Part shown: piece after piece, positions 7,200 through 14,270 of the stretch
How the letters are laid out: the number at the start of each line of letters is the position of its first letter
Position numbering within the stretch: the stretch's first letter is position 1
Origin: an uncultured Bacteroidales bacterium
GTDB lineage: Bacteria > Bacteroidota > Bacteroidia > Bacteroidales > Muribaculaceae
Direction: 5' to 3'
DNA length: 37,311 nt
Assembly (NCBI GenBank): GCA_945829225.1
Contig: CALZTY010000022.1
Location: 1-37,311, forward strand
Made by a program: the position numbers and the translations under genes
The notes under the pieces: generated by a model
What the model was told of the DNA's origin: nothing
What the model saw: the letters and a program-made list of their open reading frames with translations, nothing else
Database searches by the model: none

Positions 7200-8519
7200 A
7201 TGAAGGTACTGAAATTTGGCGGCACCTCAGTGGGCACGGCACAGCGCATACAGCATGTCGCCCGCCTCGCCGTCGCTTCGGGACGCAATGTTGTGGTGCT
7301 CTCTGCCATGGCAGGCACCACCAATACACTTGTCGAAATTTCCGCTTATCTCTATAAGGGGAATGTGCCGGGCGCCCAGGAGACCCTGAACGCCTTGCGA
7401 CAGAAGTATGCCGGCGTGATAGCCGAGTTGTACGACAACGACGCCTCGCGCGAGCGAGCCACGGCGGTCACCGACCGTACTTTCAGCCTCATCGCCCACT
7501 TCATGGAGGGCGAGTTCACTGTTGCCGAGGAGAAGGAAGTGCTGTCGTGTGGCGAGTTGCTGTCGACGGCGCTGATGCATATCTACCTCGAGCAGATTGG
7601 TGTAAAGGTAGCATTGCTCCCGGCACTCGAGTATATGCGCACCGCCCAAGGCGGCGAGCCGGATATGAAATACATATCCTCGCGCCTGCGTCGACTCATC
7701 GATCTGGAGCCGGATGCCCAATTGTGGCTTACTCAGGGCTATATCTGCCGAAATGCTTATGGCGAAGTCGACAACTTGCGCCGCGGTGGCAGCGACTACT
7801 CAGCCTCTATCATCGGCGCCGCCCTCGGCGTCGAGGAAATACAGATTTGGACCGACATCGACGGCATGCACAACGGCGACCCACGCATCGTGAGCAACAC
7901 TCGCCCGGTGGAACATCTCCACTTTGAGGAAGCAGCCGAATTGGCTTACTTCGGAGCCAAAATCCTGCATCCCACCTGCGTGTTGCCTGCCAAACTCAGC
8001 AATATACCGGTGCGACTGCTCAACACCATGCAGCCCGAGGCGCGCGGCACCATCATCGCCAATTTTCCGCCCGACGGCACCATCAAGGCTGTCGCTGCCA
8101 AGGACAATATCACCGCCATCAAGATCAAATCGGGACGTATGCTCCTCGCTTACGGCTTCCTGCACAAGGTGTTTGAGATCTTTGACAAGCACCACACCGC
8201 CATCGACATGATGGCTACCAGCGAGGTGGGCGTGTCGCTCACTATCGATGATACCGACCATCTCGCCGCCATCGTTGACGAACTCAAGGGCTTCGGCACC
8301 GTCACCGTCGACTCCGACTTGGTCATCGTGTGCGTCGTAGGCGACTTCTCGGGCGAGCAAGGCAGCACCTACGGTGCTCACGTGGTCAATGCCCTCGAAG
8401 ATATCCCCGTGCGCATGATTTCCTACGGCGGCAGTAACTATAATATCAGCGTCGCTATCCGCGCCGTCGACAAGGAGCGCGCGCTCAACAGCCTCAACCA
8501 TAACCTCTTTGACCTATGA
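7200..8519 (+). CDS. lysC: Aspartate kinase
   Basis: This 439-residue monofunctional kinase phosphorylates aspartate, the first step to lysine/meso-DAP, threonine and methionine. It opens MKVLKFGGTSVG (nucleotide-binding KFGGTS) and carries the substrate motifs LSCGELLST, RGGSDYSA and WTDIDGM, followed by two C-terminal ACT regions (about 300-439) that usually give feedback inhibition by lysine or threonine. The architecture resembles E. coli LysC (AKIII). It overlaps the next gene by 4 nt (ATGA). The downstream pathway genes asd and dapF are also in this window but not in this operon. Confidence 0.95.
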   Translation: MKVLKFGGTSVGTAQRIQHVARLAVASGRNVVVLSAMAGTTNTLVEISAYLYKGNVPGAQETLNALRQKYAGVIAELYDNDASRERATAVTDRTFSLIAHFMEGEFTVAEEKEVLSCGELLSTALMHIYLEQIGVKVALLPALEYMRTAQGGEPDMKYISSRLRRLIDLEPDAQLWLTQGYICRNAYGEVDNLRRGGSDYSASIIGAALGVEEIQIWTDIDGMHNGDPRIVSNTRPVEHLHFEEAAELAYFGAKILHPTCVLPAKLSNIPVRLLNTMQPEARGTIIANFPPDGTIKAVAAKDNITAIKIKSGRMLLAYGFLHKVFEIFDKHHTAIDMMATSEVGVSLTIDDTDHLAAIVDELKGFGTVTVDSDLVIVCVVGDFSGEQGSTYGAHVVNALEDIPVRMISYGGSNYNISVAIRAVDKERALNSLNHNLFDL

Positions 8520-8809
8520 TCAAACACGTCGTTACCTTCAAACTTCGTGGCAGCGATGCCGAGCGCCACGCCGTCGCTACGCGCTTTGTGGAAGCCCTCA
8601 ACGCCCTGCCGGGCATCATTCCCGAACTCCGCACGATGGAGGCTGCGGTGAATATCAACCCTGCCGAGACCTGGGATGTGGTGCTTACCGCTACCGCCGA
8701 CACCGCCGCCGATGTCGCCGCTTACTCGGCACACCCCGCCCACGTGGCTGCCGTGGCTATCATTGCTCCTTACAAGGAGGCTCGCGCCTGTGTAGACTAC
8801 GAGGTGTGA
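8516..8809 (+). CDS. Stress-responsive alpha/beta-barrel (Dabb) domain protein
   Basis: This 97-residue protein matches the Dabb pattern: MIKHVVTFKLR at the start, LPGIIPELRTMEAAVNI, then the AYSAHPAHVA segment and terminal VDYEV. Dabb proteins are small dimeric barrels; functions vary and many are unassigned. The ATG overlaps the lysC stop by 4 nt, implying translational coupling, so it is the last gene of manA-ftsE-lysC-dabb. Its 3' end overlaps the opposing lipoprotein gene by 13 nt. Confidence 0.88.
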   Translation: MIKHVVTFKLRGSDAERHAVATRFVEALNALPGIIPELRTMEAAVNINPAETWDVVLTATADTAADVAAYSAHPAHVAAVAIIAPYKEARACVDYEV

Positions 8810-9192
8810 CGTCCTATCCATAGCCCGGTCGCTGCGGCGCCCAGTGCCGCCAATATCATCATCCATTTGCTAATACCCGTGGAGGGCTGTCGGCTCTCCT
8901 CGCTCTTGGCGTGCGCCTCCATAGTCGTCTCGACTGCCGTCGACGCCACTTGAGTCGCATCGCTTCTCACAGACACTCGCCCGGCGCTGTAAGTCACTCG
9001 CCGCCGTGGCGTGTCGATATATTCGACAGTCACCACGGGCGAGTCAACCTCGACGCGATAGTGTAGTGCGAGGGTGTCGTATCGTGTCACATTGTGATTT
9101 ACCGCTTCGTCGGTGCTCGTCGCCACACTGTGGCGCGAACTGCTGCAGCCGCTCATCGCGATTGCAGTCATTGCTATTACTATCGCTCGCAT
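8797..9192 (-). CDS. Small lipoprotein with C-terminal membrane segment, unimolecular-spanin-like
   Basis: From ATG 9192 the product has 131 residues: a lipoprotein signal MRAIVIAMTAIAMSG|C with lipidated C16, a 90-residue polar periplasmic stretch rich in S/T/V/R with a central beta-like VDSPVVTVEYIDTP, and a C-terminal hydrophobic helix W110-G127 ending RHTS. A lipid-anchored N-terminus plus a C-terminal transmembrane helix is the design of phage unimolecular spanins (T1 gp11 type), which join the outer and inner membranes in the last step of lysis. The start overlaps the end of the amidase gene by 13 nt, an arrangement common in lysis cassettes. An ATG at 9231 would bury the signal sequence, so 9192 is preferred. 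The spanin role is inference; a domesticated envelope protein is the alternative. Confidence 0.72.
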   Translation of the reverse strand: MRAIVIAMTAIAMSGCSSSRHSVATSTDEAVNHNVTRYDTLALHYRVEVDSPVVTVEYIDTPRRRVTYSAGRVSVRSDATQVASTAVETTMEAHAKSEESRQPSTGISKWMMILAALGAAATGLWIGRHTS

Positions 9193-9623
9193 AGGTCGGC
9201 ATATTCGGTTGTTGCATCGAAACATGGACACGCCTTGGCGGCAAAGTCCCTGTGTCCGCAGATTTTAGCCCCGGGATAGCGAGCGATAATATCGCCCAAG
9301 AGCCTTCGCAGAGCCGTGCGTTGCTCCGCGGTGCGCGTATCTGCCGGCGCCCCTCTGCCGTCGATACCACCACAATAAGCCACGCCGATGGATATGTGAT
9401 TATGCCCGGTGCAGTGCGCCCCGTCATCACCCTCGGGACGCCCTGCCTCGACGGTGCCGTCGAGTCGCACCACCCAATGATAGCCACAGCCTCGCCAGCC
9501 GAGGCTGCGATGATAGCGGTCGATGTCGGCAACGCCGATATCCTTGTCTGCCGCAGTAGCCGTACAATGAACGATAATCTCCTTGATGTCTCTTTTTGTC
9601 TTAAATGTGTCTTTCATAATCAT
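9180..9623 (-). CDS. N-acetylmuramoyl-L-alanine amidase, T7-lysozyme-like
   Basis: The 147-residue Amidase_2 protein would cut the bond between N-acetylmuramic acid and the stem peptide. Zinc ligands H19 (IIVHCTAT), H124 (CGHRD) and C132 (AKACPCFD) correspond to those of T7 lysozyme, and the HSIGV-like GHNHISIGVAYCGG and YHWVVRLDGTV segments are typical. There is no signal peptide, so export would need a holin or other route, as with phage endolysins. Such amidases occur widely in Bacteroidota genomes as prophage remnants or small cassettes. A second ATG 6 nt downstream (9617) is equally possible. It is divergent from the tRNA-Met gene and overlaps the spanin-like gene downstream. No holin is visible. 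Confidence 0.9.
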   Translation of the reverse strand: MIMKDTFKTKRDIKEIIVHCTATAADKDIGVADIDRYHRSLGWRGCGYHWVVRLDGTVEAGRPEGDDGAHCTGHNHISIGVAYCGGIDGRGAPADTRTAEQRTALRRLLGDIIARYPGAKICGHRDFAAKACPCFDATTEYADLCER

Positions 9624-9671
9624 TTGATAATTAAAGGTTTGTAAATTAGTTAATAAATAAGGTGCAAAAAA

Positions 9672-9703
9672 TTTGGTAAAACCGAATAAAAAATCTAACT
9701 TTG
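9672..9703 (+). promoter_or_regulatory. Promoter of tRNA-Met
   Basis: A complete Bacteroidota promoter: TTTG (9672-9675), a 20-bp spacer, TAACTTTG (9696-9703), then 11 bp to the first tRNA base. Confidence 0.8.
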
Positions 9704-9714
9704 CATCCGCAAAC

Positions 9715-9788
9715 GGCGGGATAGCTCAGCAGGTTAGAGCGTCGGATTCATAACCCGGAGGTCTCGAGTTCAATTCTCGATCCCGCTA
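9715..9788 (+). tRNA. tRNA-Met (CAT), probably elongator
   Basis: The 74-nt cloverleaf has acceptor GGCGGGA/TCCCGCT (with a G1-U72 wobble pair), D arm GCTC/GAGC, anticodon loop TTCATAA with anticodon CAT, T arm TCGAG-TTCAATT-CTCGA and discriminator A. CCA is not encoded (next bases are CA). The anticodon stem lacks the three G-C pairs of initiator tRNA (it has GGA opposite CCC), and the 1-72 position is a wobble pair, so elongator tRNA-Met is favoured; a lysidine-modified tRNA-Ile(CAT) cannot be fully excluded by eye. Confidence 0.93.
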
Positions 9789-9789
9789 C

Positions 9790-9824
9790 AAAGCCTCGAT
9801 TTTTCATTCGGGGCTTTTCTTTTG
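9790..9824 (+). terminator. Terminator of tRNA-Met
   Basis: AAAGCCTCGA (9790-9799) pairs with TCGGGGCTTT (9808-9817, one U-G pair), followed by TCTTTTG. Confidence 0.75.
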
Positions 9825-10152
9825 CCCCTTTGCGTCATTCTGCGCTGCAAAGTTACAACCTAAATTGTATTTATGCAAATATTTCAACAAAAAAATTTAT
9901 CCTCCCGACTCAATCAGTACACAATAATACCTCGCCATAAATGTTAACAACTGTTATATCCTGCGACAAGTCTCCGGTTTTACCCACTTACGGCAGAATA
10001 AACCCATACTTATTTTGCCAATCAAAAGACCATTCATCAATCAAAGCGACAATTAACACATTTTAAATCACCCACATCACACCATCCACCCAATAACCTC
10101 CAAACACATCACAACATATACAACTGTATATTAATCATTTAAATAAACAACA

Positions 10153-10169
10153 ATTACGTGGCACGTAAT
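10153..10169. promoter_or_regulatory. Perfect palindrome ATTACGTG-G-CACGTAAT
   Basis: Eight-base arms around a single G in AT-rich DNA. It could be a regulator binding site or a short hairpin; no gene starts nearby on either strand. Confidence 0.4.
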
Positions 10170-10246
10170 ATATTTTTAACTATTTATAATACTTCTTTAA
10201 ACATTGATAATAGCTGTAAAACTGATGGTGGAAGGTCTGATGATTA

Positions 10247-10295
10247 GGAATTGGAGGTTGGAGGTTGGGAATTGGGAATTGGAGATAGCGAATTG
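10247..10295. repeat. Seven tandem heptamers
   Basis: Seven consecutive 7-bp units: GGAATTG, GAGGTTG, GAGGTTG, GGAATTG, GGAATTG, GAGATAG, CGAATTG. Consensus is GRRRTTG. Confidence 0.8.
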
Positions 10296-10306
10296 GCAGG
10301 CGATGT

Positions 10307-10432
10307 GACTGGCAACCACTTCCAGGATTGCTTTACTTGATGACTCGCACACGGGGAAGGTGCTCGATGCCCGAGGACATCTGCGCTCCATCCCCGTGTT
10401 ACACATATTGAGACCCCGCCGGGGTCTTACGG
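10307..10432 (+). repeat. Interspersed repeat, copy 2 (plus orientation)
   Basis: Homologous to the reverse complement of 761-886, including the palindrome AGACCCCGCCGGGGTCT at 10411-10427 and the preceding TTACACATATTG. Confidence 0.75.
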
Positions 10433-10504
10433 CACAGCATCCCCTGACGTGTTGTATCATATCACCATTGATTTGTAGGCAACGTATTGATATTCAACAA
10501 CTTG

Positions 10505-10728
10505 TAGGGACGCGATACATCGCGTCCGCGCAAGCATCCTGACCTTGCGAGAACCTGCAGAGCAGGTTGCTCATGCGTAACCCCACGTTGGATCGCAGTG
10601 AAGCGGCTGAGCATCAGCCGCGTAGCGAGCACCTACGTGGGGATCGCCGCCCCGCCCAAAAAAAGCACAACCCGCAGCGCGGGTTGCTTAGAGCACGGCT
10701 GCCCCGGACGCTAAATATAGCGTCCCTA
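10505..10728. repeat. 224-bp element with terminal inverted repeats and nested hairpins
   Basis: It begins TAGGGACGC (10505-10513) and ends with the exact reverse complement GCGTCCCTA (10720-10728). Internal hairpins: GGACGCGAT-AC-ATCGCGTCC (10508-10527), AACCTGC-AGA-GCAGGTT (10552-10568), CCCCACGT (10581-10588) pairing with ACGTGGGG (10635-10642) and enclosing CGGCTGA-GCA-TCAGCCG (10604-10620), CAACCCGC-AGC-GCGGGTTG (10668-10686), and GGACGCTA-AATA-TAGCGTCC (10706-10725). No coding frame. It resembles a miniature transposable or REPIN-like element. Confidence 0.7.
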
Positions 10729-10872
10729 CCAGCATGGTAATATTGCGTTGATTTACAATGGCTTGTGTGGATTTGTCAGGCTATTCTGCCACAGGACGAA
10801 CGGTTAACCCGCCGTAACGATAGTCCAAAACCCGGTAAAGGCCACCCAAATTATTTAACACTACAACGATAT

Positions 10873-11637
10873 TTATTGTTGCTCGGTGGGGCTGAGGTAT
10901 TTGTGGAGGTAGCGGAGGTGATGTAGGATGGTGGTGAGGAGGATTGGCTCGTAGCCGAAGGTGAATACCGGGGCGGTGACCGCCATGGCGGCGGCTCGCC
11001 ACTGATAGCGGTCGGAGGCGCGCCCGACGATGTGCGACTGGGTCTCGGGCTCGAGGACTATGGGATGCGGAATGAAAGCCTTGAGTTGCAGTCCGCGGCT
11101 GTGGTAATAGTCCCACTCGTCGGCAACATAAGCCGGTTTGCCCAGGCTGAGCATCAGCCGTGCACCTGCCGGATTGATGAAGTAACACTCTGTGCCATAG
11201 GCGATACGCGGGCTAGCCACTACTCCGCCGGCTACCCTGTGGGCGCGGTGATAGAAGAAATGGCGCGGCAACAGCAAGGCTCGCGGCTCGGGTGAGTCGA
11301 GCCATGGCTCGGCGAACGCCAAGACATCGTCCCAAGGTCCCTCGAAGTGGAGGTCGTCCTCGAAGACCACAGCCGGAGCATCGGCGTCAGCCACTCGCTG
11401 CCAAAAAGCATAATGCGAGAGGGTACAACCCACCTCGCCCTGCGTGGGGATACACATACGACGAATACCAAAAGCCTCGTAATCAAAGGCTTGGTGCAAT
11501 TCCTCGGCAGTCATGCGCCTGCCATTGACACCGACCAAGAACTCCCAATCGGTAGCGAAGGGCGAGTCGTTCATCACCGCCTCCATATGCCGGCGGCGCT
11601 CGACGGCGTGGGCGAGATTAATGACGTATGCTTTCAT
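10873..11637 (-). CDS. Glycosyltransferase family 25 protein
   Basis: The 254-residue protein begins MKAYVINLAHAVERRRHME, the GT25 (LPS/LOS sugar transferase) opening, with the family motifs GEVGCTLSHY (67-76), the DxD-like VFEDDL (91-96) and a later CYFINPAGAR. GT25 enzymes usually add galactose or glucose to lipooligosaccharide. It has no signal peptide or membrane segment. Its ATG overlaps the flippase stop as ATGA, so it is coupled to and last in the GT90-flippase-GT25 set. Confidence 0.9.
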   Translation of the reverse strand: MKAYVINLAHAVERRRHMEAVMNDSPFATDWEFLVGVNGRRMTAEELHQAFDYEAFGIRRMCIPTQGEVGCTLSHYAFWQRVADADAPAVVFEDDLHFEGPWDDVLAFAEPWLDSPEPRALLLPRHFFYHRAHRVAGGVVASPRIAYGTECYFINPAGARLMLSLGKPAYVADEWDYYHSRGLQLKAFIPHPIVLEPETQSHIVGRASDRYQWRAAAMAVTAPVFTFGYEPILLTTILHHLRYLHKYLSPTEQQ

Positions 11638-13172
11638 GGTAACAAGTCTTTTAAACGATTACACAACAGGCGCATACCCGGGGTGAGCATCAGCATCACA
11701 ACAACCAAGACAGCAGCCACGACGAGGGCTGCCACTGCGGCATAGGCGATGAAAGCGCCCGTCGATGCCGTCGGGTTTATGCCAATAGCCGGCAAAACAA
11801 GCCACAGGGCAACAAAGGCGACAATCGCAGCCGGGATATGTCGGAAAAACGCGCCCCAGAAGAGCCACGGCGAGGTGCGCAGTCCGCGACGACATACAAA
11901 GTAAGATTTCCAGCCCAACACAATGAGTATCTGCGAAATAAGCACACCGGCAAGAATGCCGGGCAAGCCCCAAATGACACCGCCGGCGATGCTGAGCCCG
12001 AAGTTGAGCACCGCCTCGGTGCCGGCAGCCCACACATCGTAGAAGAGCCCATAGGCATCCTTGAAAGTCTCGATGCTCCGGCGGAAGCCGTTAATGAAGA
12101 AGATAGCCAAGATAAGAGCCAAGACGACTCGGGGCATCACATATTGCGAGCCAAGCCATATAGCCACCAACGGCTGGAGCAGAAACCACAGCAAGATGCT
12201 GAAAAACGCAGCGATGAAGAAGCACAACGAGAACAACTCGTTGAACACGCGCCGTATATTATCTGAATTGTCCGTGGCGACCAAATTGCCGACTCCGGGA
12301 TTGAGATTATTGAGAGTAGTCTGCAACAGTATCAGCACCCCACCGACGACAATCATATAGTTGTCGTAATAGGTGACCACGGTGAGGGTTGCAAAGGCAT
12401 AAATGATGAGCGGCGATGTCTGGGTGAGGACATACTCGGAGATGCGATGGACAAAGAGCCGACGAGTATTGGCAGCAACGTCGGGATACTTGGTCCTGAG
12501 GGCTTGGTGGTCGTACTTAACACCGAAAAGATAAGGATAGAAATGCCTGGTGGCGAGTCGGAGGACTATCGAGCCGACAATTACCCCGGCACACTGTATG
12601 ACAAGCCACCACACATAAGGGTTATCGGCTGTGGCAACAGCCACAATCTGCGCCGAGGTCTTCACGAGCAACACCGAGTAATAGGCATGCTTGAAGCGAT
12701 ACTCACGCTGCTCGGCGACCATTATCACCTGGCGGTAGTTGAAAAAATACGAGAGCAAAGAGGATAGGAGTAGAGCGCCAAAGGTGCCGTAGGCATACCA
12801 CAGCGGGAGGTCCATGCGAGCAAAAATCAGCGGAAAGAAGCAGCACAACACCACAGCGCCGGCAATGACCGCCCAACCCACACGACGATAGATAAAGCCC
12901 TGCAGGGCTATGATTTCGCTGATAGTGGAGCGGTCGCCAGCCTCGATGGGCTTATATAGAGCGTAGCCTATGGCTGCGCCGACTCCCAATTCGGCAAGGT
13001 TGAGAAATTGCAGGAGATTGGTCGCCGTAGTGTTCAAGCCAAGCACCTCGGCACCCATATTGTCAATGAATACCCTCCGCGACACAAACTGCAATGCCAT
13101 GGCAGCGACAAAGTAAAACAGCGCTACCACGACATTCCTTATACTGAGGCTTGTACGAGAATTGGCATCCAT
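11634..13172 (-). CDS. Polysaccharide flippase (Wzx/MATE-like)
   Basis: From ATG 13172 the product is 512 residues (MDANSRTSLSIRNVVVALFYF...), with about 12-14 hydrophobic helices along its length and the early RRVFIDNMGAEVLGLNTTATNLLQFLNLAELGVGAAIGYAL region, characteristic of the PST/Wzx family that moves lipid-linked glycans across the inner membrane. The longer frame from 13352 would add 60 residues that overlap the GT90 gene and look non-coding, so it is rejected. It lies 55 nt after the GT90 stop and overlaps GT25 by 4 nt. Substrate is unknown; the two transferases suggest a surface glycan. Confidence 0.88.
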   Translation of the reverse strand: MDANSRTSLSIRNVVVALFYFVAAMALQFVSRRVFIDNMGAEVLGLNTTATNLLQFLNLAELGVGAAIGYALYKPIEAGDRSTISEIIALQGFIYRRVGWAVIAGAVVLCCFFPLIFARMDLPLWYAYGTFGALLLSSLLSYFFNYRQVIMVAEQREYRFKHAYYSVLLVKTSAQIVAVATADNPYVWWLVIQCAGVIVGSIVLRLATRHFYPYLFGVKYDHQALRTKYPDVAANTRRLFVHRISEYVLTQTSPLIIYAFATLTVVTYYDNYMIVVGGVLILLQTTLNNLNPGVGNLVATDNSDNIRRVFNELFSLCFFIAAFFSILLWFLLQPLVAIWLGSQYVMPRVVLALILAIFFINGFRRSIETFKDAYGLFYDVWAAGTEAVLNFGLSIAGGVIWGLPGILAGVLISQILIVLGWKSYFVCRRGLRTSPWLFWGAFFRHIPAAIVAFVALWLVLPAIGINPTASTGAFIAYAAVAALVVAAVLVVVMLMLTPGMRLLCNRLKDLLP

Positions 13173-13227
13173 ATCACTCGCAAATTTAAGCAAAAAAGCG
13201 TAAATAGCGAATGGAATAGAGAAAAAT

Positions 13228-14193
13228 TTAAAGTTGGGAGGAGAGTTGAAGATATTTCTCGACAACGCGCAGCGAGATGTAGCGCTCGCGAGATTTATTG
13301 AAAAAGCGGGCAACATACTCGTTGGCATGGCGCACGATTTCCTTTGCCTCATCAGGATGGTCGATGTAGTAGCGGATACGCTCCTCGAAGTCGCTGAAGT
13401 CTCGCTTGATGGCTACGTAGTGATAGTTGGGGATAAGTTGCCCCTCCATAAACCAAGTCTCAAACTCGGGCTCGGGCATCACCGCCACCGAGTTGGACGA
13501 CATCACCCACTTGAGGTTGCTGGCGACGTCATTTCCCTCGAGGGCGAGGATAAACTTGAAGCCGAGTTGCTCGCGGATGGTCATCTTGTCGGTGCGCCAC
13601 TTGGGTGCATGACGGCTGGTATCGCCGAGGTCGCAAATGGGATTGCCGAAGTACATCTCGAAGAAGCGCGAGCGCTTCGCCTTGTTGTGGATTTTGCCGC
13701 GGAAGACTGCCATATCCGACTTCTCCTCCCAAGCAACAGTATCATGCACGAAGGTGAAATGACGCACTCGATCGAGGTTGAGGAGCACCGAGCGAGCATT
13801 CTCCCCGGCGATGGGACGACTCTTGACGAATGCCGGCTTCTCGGGGACGTATGTGACGTCGCCCCAATGACATGCGACAAGCGCCCTCGAGGGGAACCAT
13901 CGCAACCAACGCCGCGTGTCAAAGAAGTAGACCGAAGCCTTGCCTCCGCGGCTGAGGTGACCTATGGGTCCGGTATTGTTATCCCCGCTCGAGAGGTTAA
14001 ATGGCTCGGCGAGTTTGCAATAGTAATTGATGCGGTCGACAACCTCGGGGTCTTCGGCATACTTGTAATGAGTGAGCACCCGGTGGCGCAGAGCACGAAA
14101 AAAACACGCCGGGATGAGCATCTCGGCGTAGTTTTTCATAAAGTAGAATAACTTGACATTGTGCCCGCTTCGTAATTTATATAGAATTTTCAT
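13228..14193 (-). CDS. Glycosyltransferase family 90 (CAP10/LpsA-like)
   Basis: From ATG 14193 the product has 321 residues (MKILYKLRSGHNVKL...). It contains the GT90 hallmark FRGK (164-167), the ALEGNDVASNLKW segment (217-229) and the following VMPEPEFETWFMEGQLIPNYHYV stretch, as in bacterial LpsA core transferases and CAP10 xylosyltransferases. It should transfer a sugar in LPS core or surface glycan synthesis; the donor cannot be told from sequence. The earlier ATG at 14223 lies inside the -7 element (14223-14230), so 14193 is the real start. It is first in a three-gene glycan set. Confidence 0.87.
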   Translation of the reverse strand: MKILYKLRSGHNVKLFYFMKNYAEMLIPACFFRALRHRVLTHYKYAEDPEVVDRINYYCKLAEPFNLSSGDNNTGPIGHLSRGGKASVYFFDTRRWLRWFPSRALVACHWGDVTYVPEKPAFVKSRPIAGENARSVLLNLDRVRHFTFVHDTVAWEEKSDMAVFRGKIHNKAKRSRFFEMYFGNPICDLGDTSRHAPKWRTDKMTIREQLGFKFILALEGNDVASNLKWVMSSNSVAVMPEPEFETWFMEGQLIPNYHYVAIKRDFSDFEERIRYYIDHPDEAKEIVRHANEYVARFFNKSRERYISLRVVEKYLQLSSQL

Positions 14194-14222
14194 TTGTGCG
14201 ATGTTTATGTGCGTTTGACGCA

Positions 14223-14253
14223 CAAAATTACGACAAAAAGGGCAAACTGCAAA
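14223..14253 (-). promoter_or_regulatory. Promoter of the glycan gene set
   Basis: On the minus strand TTTG (14250-14253), a 19-bp spacer and TAATTTTG (14223-14230) precede the GT90 start at 14193 by about 30 nt. Confidence 0.7.
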
Positions 14254-14270
14254 TTAATGGTGAAGAAAAA

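Larger units (their letters stand above)
9818..10872. other. Gene-free 1-kb stretch between tRNA-Met and the glycan genes
   Basis: No convincing coding frame is seen. About 9830-10200 is AT-rich with a perfect palindrome at 10153-10169. About 10240-10740 holds a heptamer tandem repeat, the second copy of the 126-bp repeat and a 224-bp inverted-repeat-bounded element. About 10740-10872 shows nothing clear apart from a weak inverted repeat near 10864-10881 that spans the stop codon of the GT25 gene. Frames at 10197-10460 and 10360-10542 are products of the repeats. Confidence 0.7.

Noticed and set aside
10781-11188. 135-aa minus-strand frame within the GT25 region
   Set aside because: Out-of-frame shadow of the GT25 gene, rich in P, H and R.
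13173-13352. Extended start for the flippase
   Set aside because: It overlaps the GT90 gene by over 100 bp and adds a non-membrane, low-quality sequence.
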